In this document: piece by piece, positions 11,024-20,879 of the stretch
Layout: every line of letters starts with the position of its first letter
Position numbering within the stretch: position 1 is the stretch's first letter
Assembly (NCBI RefSeq): GCF_029784135.1
Contig: NC_073745.1
Span: 106,278,365 to 106,342,364 of the forward strand
DNA: 64,000 nucleotides
Direction of reading: 5' to 3'
Origin: Toxorhynchites rutilus septentrionalis
Taxonomy: Eukaryota > Arthropoda > Insecta > Diptera > Culicidae
The notes under the pieces: model-generated
Seen by the model: the letters and a program-made list of their open reading frames with translations, nothing else
Told to the model about the DNA's origin: nothing
The model's database searches: none
Made by a program: the position numbers and the translations under genes

Positions 11024-14000
11024 GACTTAGGAATTAGAGTTAAAAACACCAACACATTCACTCCAACACAGAAATTCGGGATACAATGGAACATCAGAAG
11101 TATCCGACGAAATATTCTAGAATTGAAAATGCTTATTTCAAACTCTAATCCCACAGTCATAGCCCTTCAAGAAACTATGACACCAAACAACTTCAATAAA
11201 CACTTCATCTCAAAATATATCACATATTTCAAAGAGGGTCCCAACCCCTCAAAAAACGGAGTTGCAATCGCAATCAAAGATGGCACTCCACATGATCTTC
11301 TTCCCATTACCACTGATCTTCAGGCAGTGGTAGTGCGCATTAAACACCCCTTTCCAATCACCGTCGTTAGCATCTACATCACTAATGATTCCGATCCGAA
11401 CACTCTACGCGGACAACTGGACCATCTGTTCGCCCAACTTCCCGCCCCAATCATGCTTATGGGTGATTTCAACGCCCACTCATACGCCTGGGGAGGTGCA
11501 TACCTCGATCGAAAAGGATCCATCATTGAGGATTTCATATCCGACCATTCTCTTCTCCTTCTTAACAACGGCCAACACACCAGAATCCATTATTCTGGTA
11601 TTACGTCAGCCATCGATCTCACTATAGTATCAGGCAAACTCTCTTCAAAGCTTTCTTGGAACATCCACGATGATACTTGCGGAAGCGATCATTTTCCAAT
11701 CTTCACCTCCTTCGGCCAAACTTCTCCAGAGTTTTCAACAAGGCCAAGATGGAAATTTGAATACGCTGACTGGGCTGGCTATCAGTTTGACATTGAAAAC
11801 CGCCTCTCCGCTAAACGAGATTGGACAGCCGAGGAATTCTCCAAAGTTGTCCTAGAAGTTGCAATGTTGCACATCCCCAGAACCAGTGGCATCCCTGGCA
11901 GGAAATGTGTCCCATGGTGGTCGCCTGAGCTGAAGGCAGCGATCAAAGGTCGACGTAAGGCTCTACGCAAATTAAGAAAGGCCCATGCGGACAGCCCACT
12001 GAGACCCACTCTGCTTACAGAGTTCCAAAGGGCTCGCAAAGAAGCTAAGACTGCTATCAACACAGCCAAGTACAACAGTTGGGTTAAATTCGTCAGCGAA
12101 ATTAATCCCAATGCGTCAACAAAGGAGTTATGGAGTAAGATTGGCAGGCTTCATGGAAAGAAAAGAAGCAAAGAATATAATCTTCTAATTAACGGTCAAT
12201 ACACCAATGACCGGAAAATCATCGCCGAGGCGTTTGGAGATTTCTTTGCTTCCGCCTCCTCCAATCAAATCTACGACCAAACCTTTCTAACCCACAAAAC
12301 GGAATGCGAAAGAATTCCCATCGATTTTCATACCGATGTGGAATTTGACTTCAACAAAAACCTCTCCCTCAAAGAGCTCGATTGGGTACTGAACAAAGTC
12401 AAACAAGGATCCACAGGACCTGATGACATCAGCTACCCTATGCTTAAGAATCTACCCCATCTCGGGAAAAAAGCACTTCTGAAGCTCCTCAACAAAGTCT
12501 GGGACAGTGGAACCCTCCCCAGTTGCTGGAAAGAGGGTTTAATGATCTGTATCCCGAAACCAGACATGAACAATCATCTTCTTGACAATTTCCGCCCCAT
12601 CACTCTCCTAAGTTGTGTTGGGAAAGTCTTGGAAAAAATGATCAATCGACGCTTAACGACTTTTCTAGAGTCAAATAAGCTGATTGATCCCAGACAATTC
12701 GCATTCCGTGCGGGAAAAGGTACAGAAGATTGCCTTGTAGCAATCGAAAAAATCCTAGACGACGCAACTGAAAAACTACAGCACATTGATATTGTTTCCC
12801 TGGATTTATCCAAGGCCTTCGATCGGGCATGGAGGTACCCAGTGCTGAAAAGCCTTTTCGACTGGGGGATTCGTGGGAGATTAGGTCTCTTCATTAAAAG
12901 TTTTCTAGAAAACCGGTCTTTCAAAACCGTTATTAACAACCACCAATCTTCTCTAAAAATCCCAGAAAACGGCTTCCCACAAGGCTCAGCACTTTCACCA
13001 ACCCTCTTTAACATTGCCATGCAATCACTATTCGAGATTATCCCGGACCATATAAAGGTCATAGTCTATGCAGATGACATCACTCTTATCTCTACGAGCT
13101 GCTTCGGCTTAATTCAGAGAAAGAGGCTTCAAAAAACTTTAGACTCCATCCAAAACTGGGCTCTAAAAACAGGTTTCAAAATTTCCCCGGAGAAATCCAA
13201 ACACATACATATCGGAAAAGCTCTCAGAAGGAGAACCTATCTTCAGCTCAACAAAATCTCGATCCCTACAATGAGGACATTGAAAATACTAGGGGTCACT
13301 TTCGACAAGAAACTCAACTTCCTATCACATTCTCAAAAGACCAAAATAGCCACCAGAAAGAAACTGAACATCATCAAGGCTATCGCAGGCAACCTAGCCT
13401 CTGGTCATAGAAAGACGCTGCTAAATGTTGTAAATGTTTGGTTGGTCCCACAAATCCTTTACGGAATAGGCACCTTCAGCCGTGGAGGGGACAAGGTGTT
13501 AAACACCATTCAACCAATTTACAATAAAGCAATTAGGCTCGCAATTGGCGCTTTTCCCACCAGTCCTACTCTTGCTGTAATGGCAGAAAGTGGGCAACTT
13601 CCCTTCACCCACCTGGTAACAAAAGCCATCACCAATAAAGCCATCCGTCACTTGTCACTCCCCGAAAGCGACCACAATGTCCCATTAATACATAGGGCTA
13701 AAACATGGTTCAAAAATCTCACGAACAAAGATCTTCCCGATATATGTGAACGTTCATCTGCGACGGGAAGAAATTGGAACGTCAAACCGCCGAACATTAA
13801 CCTTGAACTTCTCAAGGCAGTTCGGGCGGGAGACCCTTCTCCAAAAGTCAAAGCCTGCTTCAATAACCTCGTTGCATCCAATTTTCAAATCAACCACCAG
13901 GTATACACAGATGGTTCAGTCAGTGCCGATGGAGTTGGATGTGGAATCTTTGAGAGTAGATACACTGGTAGCTTTTCTCTTCCACCGCAATGCTCCATCT

Positions 14001-14684
14001 TCAGTGCGGAAGCCTTCGCTCTTTTAATAGCTACCCAAGAATGCACCCATGATTTCCTTCCTACCACAATATTCTCACGACTCAGCTAGCTGTCTCCATG
14101 ATCTTCTGAGTGGAAACACCAAACACCCATGGATTAAGCAAACAGAAGAGGCTGCTTCAAATAAAAACATCTCCTTCTGCTGGGTTCCTGGTCACTCAGG
14201 AATCCGCGGAAACACAGCCGCCGACATACTGGCCGGCAAGGGCAGCAAAATAGAACCCCCAGACATGCCCTGTCCTCCATCTGACATTGTTCGCTGGGTA
14301 AAACAGCAAGTCCGTGAAAGCTGGGACATAGGTTGGATAAACAGCCGTCCCACCCATCTTCTTCAAATTAAAAATTCCACTCTTCCACTTCCTTGGGAGG
14401 ACCGTCTCAATAGTAAGGAAAGGCAAGTCCTTACCCGTCTTCGAATTGGGCACACTAACTTCACCCACTCACACTTGTTCTGCAGAGCCGTAAAACCCCA
14501 ATGTGCTTGCAACGAAGCTCCGGTTTCCGTTAGCCATCTTTTACTTGAGTGTCAACATACCAAAGATGCTCGAGTCCGACACAACATAGGTCAGAGTCTC
14601 CGAGATATCCTCAGTAGAGACGAGACCCAAGAAACCAATTTAATTGCGTTTCTGAAAGAAACCGACTTCTTTGGTAAAATCTAA
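11024..14684 (+). pseudogene. LINE ORF2 (endonuclease-RT-RNase H), one frameshift
   Basis: The frame is open from 11024 after a stop at 11021. Recognisable protein begins with IQWNIRSIRRNI (11081), but the first ATG is 11129, so the true start is uncertain. The endonuclease has IALQET, GDFNAHSYAWGG and a GSDHFP motif. RT motifs are DLSKAFDRAW, GFPQGSALSPTLFN and the catalytic VYADD near 13068. RNase H starts YTDGSVSADGVGCGIF (about 13903). A single extra base near 14075 moves the reading to the frame 14049-14684, which holds the catalytic DS motif, WVPGHSGIRGNTAAD, and a C-terminal CCHC-like segment. ORF2 nicks target DNA and copies the element RNA in the nucleus; this copy would lose RNase H. 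Confidence 0.88.
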
Positions 14685-14689
14685 ATAGA

Positions 14690-15469
14690 AATACTAAATA
14701 CCTTGGAAATTGCTTAGTAAAGTTCGCCACTTCACAGTCATGTATGCGTGTTTATGTGTGTATACACATGTATGTACGGGTCGGAAGGAAGGTATTCATA
14801 CATGTATATACACGCATTCAATAATAATAAATAACAAATAATATAATATATACTTTCATACCCACATCTATCTTCTATCCATTACATTATACTTTAATCA
14901 ACTTCCTATTCCTACAGCCACACTCACCAAGGAGGATAAATTCATTAAATAAACCTCTCCATTTTTCAGCTATACTATATACCATTAAATTCAAATCCAC
15001 TATATTTTATTATCTATTCAAACTGTATTTCATTTCATTTCACCCCACCCCACACCCACTCCTCCCCTCTTTCCTTCCCATACCACTCCCACCCCCTCCC
15101 ACTCCACTAATCCCACCCAAATCCTTTCCACTCCTTTCCTTCCTATCCTCCTGAGAAGGGCCGTTTTGTTTTTTGGCTTTGGAACACGCCTTTCGCTGGG
15201 TCACTTGGGCTTCGTTACTGCTTTGGTCCTCGGATCAGTAAACTTTTACCTTTCTTTACAGCATATATTAAATATCTTATGAAGCATAGGATCCCTTCCT
15301 ACCTTCTTCTTTAACCGAGAGTCGAGCGGACAGATCTGATGAGTGATTTTTTTTTTGGTTTCCCTTTCGCCAGTCCCCTCTGGGCTGGTTTTATTGTGGC
15401 TCTTCACTGGGCTAGAGGCGAATGAACTGCAAAGTTTAAAGCCTCTTAAAAACAAAGAAAGAAGAAGAA
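14690..15469 (+). other. LINE 3' UTR and (GAA)-rich tail
   Basis: The sequence after the ORF2 stop is rich in C and T. It includes a TGTGTGTATACAC region near 14755 and a final 'aaagcctcttaaa' block. The tail is A-rich with GAA repeats and abuts the target duplication. A 35-base piece nearly identical to this end is found at 56995-57030 (see findings). Confidence 0.7.
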
Positions 15470-15479
15470 GTGAGACACA

Positions 15480-16240
15480 TTCATTTTTCGTGAGGACATC
15501 GACAAGACAACATCGTTGCCTAACGTGCTGGAGGAGGTGGACGGCGAAGGAGAACACATACACGCGCAGAACTCTTTTCGTTAGGATGCCATTCAGCATC
15601 GAGAAAGTTCCGGAAAGATCTAATCATTGCTGGAAAATAATCTGCCAGTTCCTTTGGGAATTTTCAAAATATATTCATGTGAAAGAGTTTAATTGAATGT
15701 TTTCTATCCATGTAACACTGTGACCAAAAAATATGTTTCAATCAAGTGCTATTAACAGGTGGTTATCGAGTTGGTATTAACCACTGGTGGGCTTCCAGTA
15801 TCGAGGAAAATGTGGAAATATCTAATCGTTACTGAAAATAATCTGCCAGTTCCTTTGGGAATTTTCAAAATATATTCATGTGAAAGAGTTTAATTGAATG
15901 TTTTCTATCCATGTTACACTGTGACCAAATATGTTTCAATGAAGTGCTATTAACAGGTGGTTATCGAGTTGGCATTAACCACTGGTGGGCTTCCAGTATC
16001 GAGGAAAATGTGGAAATATCTAATCGTTACTGAAAATAATCTGCCAGTTCCTTTGGGAATTTTCAAAATATATTCATGTGAAAGAGTTTAATTGAATGTT
16101 TTCTATCCATGTAACACTGTGACCAAATACATTTGGTTTTGTGGTTTTTCAATCAATCGCAATCAACAGGATAGCTTCTGAAGATTATTCTTCCCCATCA
16201 GTAGGATATTTCCGTATCCAATATTGGATGCATAAAACCT
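15480..16240. repeat. Higher-order tandem array, part 3
   Basis: The array resumes after the LINE with the second half of the linker, two ~198-base subunits (near 15745 and 15946), and a final 'acatttggttttgtgg' marker at 16129. Spacing from the 8758 marker is 7371; minus the 6461-base LINE insertion and duplication this is 910. The array then runs into the right end shared with the other copy ('gtatccaatattggatgcat'). Confidence 0.85.
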
Positions 16241-16393
16241 TGTGCCTCCAACGTAACGCTCTCGTTTTAGAAGTTCTCCAAATATTCATTCATTCAGAAT
16301 GAATTCAGATTCAACTTCATACAAATGATCTCTATATCAACGAGAGTCCTACGTCACCCTTGTGGTTATACCATAGATATAACCCACTTCCTG

Positions 16394-16822
16394 TTTTTTC
16401 TTTCACGACTCTTTTCTATCTTCTCAACTCACTGTCTTCCAACTCTCTTCTCCTCAAATTTCTGTTCCAACGATACCAAAATTCTTCACTTGCGTGTCGT
16501 TTCCTGACTCCGGACTAAAGGCTGATTTAGACGGTGCCAGTCAACGCGCTAGTAGAAGAATCCAATCACTAGAGTCTAGTTATTAGAGCCATGTAAACAC
16601 CCGGTTCCAGTTACTTGCGCAAGTATTGCACAAGTAATTGGCCACGCCAGCGAATAGAAAATTTTCTAGATACTGGCGCCAATAGATAAATGACAATTGC
16701 TTCCAAACAGTGCGTCATTTTAGACATTTGTGTGAAATCGAAATGCCAGGTAGTTTCAGTGTTGCCACATATTTATTTGTACTGGAAGGGGAAAAATCTT
16801 TTTCGGCTATGGTGAAGACAAT
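16394..16822. other. Non-coding flank with weak terminal-repeat signal
   Basis: No gene was seen. 'gctgatttagacggtgccagt' from about 16525 is loosely inverted at about 18752-18784 ('actggtcaatgtgtaaatcagc'), with 'ccagttacttg' motifs in both ends. It could be the left end of a 2.2-kb element around the foldback repeat, but the match is imperfect and no target duplication was found. Confidence 0.35.
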
Positions 16823-18201
16823 TATTAAACGGTGTTATTTGGCTTGCTCTGTAATTTGTATGTTTGTATGTTTGTAACATGTTTGTTTGTAGCGCTTTAC
16901 CGCATTAAAAGAAATTTATCTCTTCCTGTTGACCGATTGGTATGAAATTTGGAACACACCTTTATCTCTGCAGTCATTATAAAACTGGGTATTTCATTAT
17001 TTAAAAAATCCAAGATGGCGGCTGCTACAAAATGGCGGATTACATATTTTCTCAAAACCCTATCAACATGGGTATCAAATCAAAGGGCTTGAATAGTAGA
17101 ACACAGTTATGCATGAGGAATGAAAATCCAAAATCGCCTCAACAAAACGGTGGTTCACATCAAGGCGCCTAGAAGTATATCCTAAGGTGGGCCAACTTGC
17201 TAAAATCACTCTTCAGCCATCTTGGGAGTCTACTGTGTTTTGTTGGTAAACAAAGCACAATACGCCTGTGCCCAAGCTCACTCATGATCAGTCTGTCTCT
17301 TTCACGCTTCAAGCAAATAATTCCCCTTCTGCTTTCTTCCGTACCTTTTTCATATACCGCTCCCCTGACCAACTTAGTGACGAAACGACCTCACCTAGTA
17401 CCATAGACCCGTCTTGGTTCACATATTTTCTCAAAACCCGGTCAATATTGGTATCAAATGAAAGGGCTTGACTAGTAGAACACAGTTTTTCATGAGAAAT
17501 GCAAATCCAAAATGGCCGCCACCATAAAATGGCGGATCACATATTTTCTCAAAACCCTATCAATATGGGTATCAAATGAAAGGGCTTGACTAGTAGAACA
17601 CAGTTATTCAAGAGAAATGCAAATCCAAAATGGCCGCCACCACAAAACGGTCGTTCACATATTTTCTCAAAACCCTTTTAATATGGGTATCAAATGAAAG
17701 GGCTTGACTAGTAGAATACAGTTATTTATGAAAAATACAAATCTAAAATGGCGGCCACTACAAAATGGCGGATTACATATTTTCAGAAATTTATGGAAAA
17801 TTATGAAAAATGTAAATCCAAAATGCGTATTCCATGTTCATGGAAAATTTGATTTGGCCGCCGCTAGAAAATGGCATTTTGGATTTGCATTCCTCATGAA
17901 TAATTGTGTTCTACTAGCCAAGCCCTTTCATTTAATACCCATATTGAAGGAGTTTGGGAAAATATGTAATCAACCATTTTGTAGCGGCAGCCATCTTGGA
18001 GTTTTAAAATAATGAAATACCCAGTTTTATAATGACTGCAGAGATAAAGGTGTGTTCCAAATTTCAGATCAATCGGTCAACAGGAAGGGGCTCAATTTTC
18101 TATTCATGTGGTAAAGCGCTACAGACAAACATGTTGCAAACATATAAATGTACAAACATACAAACATACAAATTACAGGGTAAGCTAAATAAAACCGTTT
18201 A
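16823..18201. repeat. Foldback-like inverted repeat with internal tandem units
   Basis: About 240 bases at 16823-17070 ('ctgtaatttgtatgtttgt', 'tgttgaccgattggtatgaaat', 'cctttatctctgcagtcatt', 'aaaactgggtatttcatt') reappear inverted at about 17930-18201. Between the arms are several ~118-base tandem units carrying 'atcaaatgaaagggcttgac', 'tagtagaacacagtt', 'aaatccaaaatggc' and 'cacatattttctcaaaaccc'. The same unit occurs in shorter form at 19760-20010. The overall structure is like foldback elements. A ~250-base block at 17161-17415 does not follow the unit and has relatives at 49286-49385 and 50606-50705. Confidence 0.7.
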
Positions 18202-19340
18202 AATACAGTTCCTATCGGTGCTTTATGAGAAAAATCTGTGTTCTTACCGTACAGAACAAAACAAACAAAACTGAAAAAATATACCTTTCCGGATAAATTT
18301 GTACATTTGCCAACACTGGATGGTTCGATGGTACAAGGAACATCAAATTCAATTCCCTCAACGTATACATGGAAGAATCTTCATTCGCGTTGACGGCATT
18401 GTGCTTCATGTGTTCGATTTGTGAAGCGAAAATAATAATAGACAATGAAATCATGGAAATATCAGGAAATTTATATAAAAACAGCTGATGAAGGTTCAGT
18501 ACGACGTGTTTTAATTAGTAAATTAACAAGAAGTAAAATTTTTCATTCAAATTTTGACAATTTAAAACTGCCTCCGGGCCTACAAAACCGATAAAGATTA
18601 ATTTGCCTCCCAAAATGGTTATCGCCACCAGACGTCGACACTGTCATTCGTCATCGAGGATAAAGTGACAGCCAAGGTGTCCAGTTGCTGAAAATGTGTA
18701 TGAACGCACAGCACCAGTCAACTGGTGATCTAAATATGGCGTGCCGTTGACGTTCAAGTAACTGGTCAATGTGTAAATCAGCTATAAGTGACCGACTCAA
18801 TCCAACATCTCCTTCCAAGTCACCTCCTTTCCTATCATCCAGCTCCTTTCCTCCTCCTACTCCCTCCCATTTCCACCGGAAGGACATCTGTCAATCCTGA
18901 CAGATGTCTCTTTTCGCCCGACACGCAACCTCGTCGGGGCGATGTTGGGTTAGTATGTTTACATAAATTAAATCAAGGTATGTACATTTAACAACATTTA
19001 TACCAGTCGAAGCAAAACAAAAATTGACTTACACACTAGACAGAAAATATTTACACAAACAACCTTTTGTGATCGAAGAATTTTGAAATGGTCGGTAACA
19101 AATTGTCCCTATATCCCTATACCCTCCTTCTCTTCCATTGCGAGCAATTGACCCCCTTGCTATAAACAGTAAAATAAGTTGAAATGTAAATATGCAATAG
19201 ATATACGAATAGATTTAAAAATTGAGTGTGTTCTCAACATTGTAACAAATCCCTTATATCCTTATATCCTTTTCCTCAAAAAATATGGCAACCTTCTAAA
19301 CTCGAGTCCACCGCGAGTAATCGGTTTCCCACCTTAACAG
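18202..19340. other. No gene recognised
   Basis: AT-rich sequence. An 'attcgcgttgacggcattg' fragment near 18382 is related to the hairpin MITE family. A pyrimidine-rich patch lies at 18800-18880. No supported coding region or RNA gene. Confidence 0.4.
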
Positions 19341-19344
19341 TTTG

Positions 19345-19640
19345 GCTGATAAGATAACGAAGTAAAACTATATTTTTTTGAAAAATTCAATTTTATTATT
19401 CAACATAATTACCTTCGAGGGCGATACAGCGTTTATAGCGATCTTGCAACTTTTCGATACCATTTTTATAGTACTCTTTTGGTTTTTCATCGAAATAGGC
19501 CTCAGTTTCGGTAATCACTTCATCATCGGTCCTCAATTTCTTGCCAGCGAGTATTATTTTCAGGTCTGCGAACAGAAAATAGTCGCTGGGGGCTAGATTT
19601 GGAGAATACGGTGGATGCGGAAGCAATTCGAAGCCCAATT
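19345..19640 (-). pseudogene. mariner transposase C-terminal remnant
   Basis: The minus-strand reading from 19640 contains HPPYSPNLAPSDYFLF, the conserved mariner motif, with the third catalytic acidic residue in the PSD segment. It runs to GIEKLQDRYKRCIALEG then NYVE and a stop at 19396. Only the last ~80 residues of a ~345-residue transposase remain. The following ~50 bases are probably the start of the 3' end. No matching opposite terminal repeat was found, so this is a truncated fossil. Confidence 0.8.
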
Positions 19641-19759
19641 AATGCAATTACACACGAAATTCGGATTCTTCCGTTTGTGATAGTCAAGTAGATGTTTGCA
19701 AGACGTCGGAGGTGTTCCATTGTCTGTATATACTGTATATTCGACGACTTACACTTGAT

Positions 19760-20010
19760 ACTCATATTGATGGGGTTTTAAAAAAATATATTTATGGCGC
19801 CATTTTGTGGTGGCGGTCATTTTGAATTTGCATTTATCATAAATAACTGCTAGTCAAGTCCTTTCATTTGATACTCATATTGATGAGGTTTTGAAAAAAA
19901 TATATGGCGCCATTTTGCTGTGGCGGCCACTTTTTATTGGTTTTTTTTTCATAAATAACTGTGTTCTACTAGTCAAGCCCTTTCATTTGATACCCATATT
20001 GATGGGATTT
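19760..20010. repeat. Tandem units related to the 16.8-18.2 kb foldback
   Basis: Two to three copies of a unit with 'tttgatactcatattgatg', 'ggcgccattttg' and 'ctagtcaag...cctttcattt' are present, in the orientation opposite to the 17-kb units. Non-coding. Confidence 0.6.
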
Positions 20011-20131
20011 TGAGAATTTATAGCTGTGCCAACCGTGCCAAGTGTACCATGGCACAGCTTGGTGCCGTACCAAATGGTACAGAATTTTGTCGTGCCATGG
20101 TACGTGCCGTGCCAAAGGCACACGCATATTA

Positions 20132-20346
20132 GGTGTAAGTGACTTGGTCGATTTCTCTTCATCAACTTTTTATTTAGTTGATAACTCAACTGTAAAAACG
20201 TTCCAATTTAAGTTAGCTATAGAATCCGAAAAATGAGGTTCTGACCTATCTTCCACACTGTCAAATAAAGCTGGGAATGTATTTACAGCTAAATTATGAC
20301 CAAAAGAGAGAATCGATGTAGAGAAATCGATCAAATCACTTACACC
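20132..20346. mobile_element. Small MITE with 27-bp terminal inverted repeats
   Basis: The left end GGTGTAAGTGACTTGGTCG (then ATTTCTCT) is the complement of the right end (20320-20346) with two mismatches. Length is about 215 bases; no coding capacity. The target duplication is unclear. The preceding ~100 bases (20028-20125) hold several 'gtgccatggtac' type palindromes that may be a separate short repeat. Confidence 0.7.
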
Positions 20347-20349
20347 CCT

Positions 20350-20875
20350 TTCATTCTAAGCCCCTCATTTGTTTGATAAGTTCTCGAGTTATATGGAAAT
20401 TTGTGTTTCTTTTGTATAGAAGCCCTCCTTAGAGAGGAGAGAGGTGTATCGAATTACCATATAAACGTTTCGTTCCCCCTAAAACCTCAACATATCAAAA
20501 TTTGGCTCCATTTGCTTGATTAGTTTTCAAATTATGCAGAAATTTGTGTTTCATTTGTATAGCAGCCCCCTTAGAGAGGGGGAGGAGGGTCGAGCTACCA
20601 TAGAAACGTTTCGTTCCCCCTAAAACCTCCATATGCCAAATTTGGCCCCATTTGCTTGATTAGCTCTCGAGTTATGCAGACATTTGTGTTGCTCTAGCCT
20701 AGTAATGTGCAAATTGAAAGATTTCGAGCTATATGGAAATTTATGTTTCATTTGTATAGAAGCCCTCAGAGAGGAGAGAGGAGTATCGAATTACCATAGA
20801 AACGTTTCGTTCCCCCTGAAACCTCCACATGCCAAATTTGGCCTAGCAATGTGCAAATTGAAAGATTTCGATTAA
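20350..20875. repeat. ~140-bp tandem repeat, array 2
   Basis: This is the same unit family as 2040-2649 ('gttctcgagttat', 'aaatttgtgtttc', 'agagaggagagagg', 'accatagaaacgtttcgttc'). About three complete and partial copies, ending near 'gaaagatttcgattaataaac'. Confidence 0.75.
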
Positions 20876-20879
20876 TAAA

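Larger units (their letters stand above)
9019..15469 (+). mobile_element. Nearly full-length non-LTR retrotransposon (I/LOA-like, with RNase H)
   Basis: The element is about 6.45 kb, flanked by the 10-bp duplication GTGAGACACA (9009-9018 and 15470-15479), and ends in an AAAGAAAGAAGAAGAAG tail. It has a ~540-base 5' UTR, ORF1 with CCHC knuckles, ORF2 with apurinic endonuclease, reverse transcriptase and RNase H, and a ~780-base 3' UTR rich in C and T. Presence of RNase H favours the I/LOA side of the non-LTR tree; the exact clade was not resolved. One ORF1 stop and one ORF2 frameshift make this copy non-autonomous. Confidence 0.9.
4512..16393. mobile_element. Histone-locus-like repeat element, copy 1 (amplified and nested)
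   Basis: The outer ends match those of the 35699-37875 copy. Left: GACGTAGGACTACGTC then 'tttctataccggggtg'. Right: 'cctacgtcacccttg' then 'ggttatacc' and CTTCCTG. The left TGACGTAGGACT is inverted near the right end at about 16350. Both copies sit in runs of T. Without the two later insertions this copy is about 4 kb, roughly twice the other, because its interior is tandemly amplified. A promoter-like block (TATATAAGCGAGCG near 4760, then 'ccactcagtt') is shared with the other copy; the H3 pseudogene is not. The element class is unknown. Confidence 0.6.

Noticed and set aside
15343..15696. 117-codon ORF at the LINE 3' junction
   Set aside because: It crosses the LINE tail, the target duplication and the tandem array; the same linker reading appears in every array copy irrespective of context.
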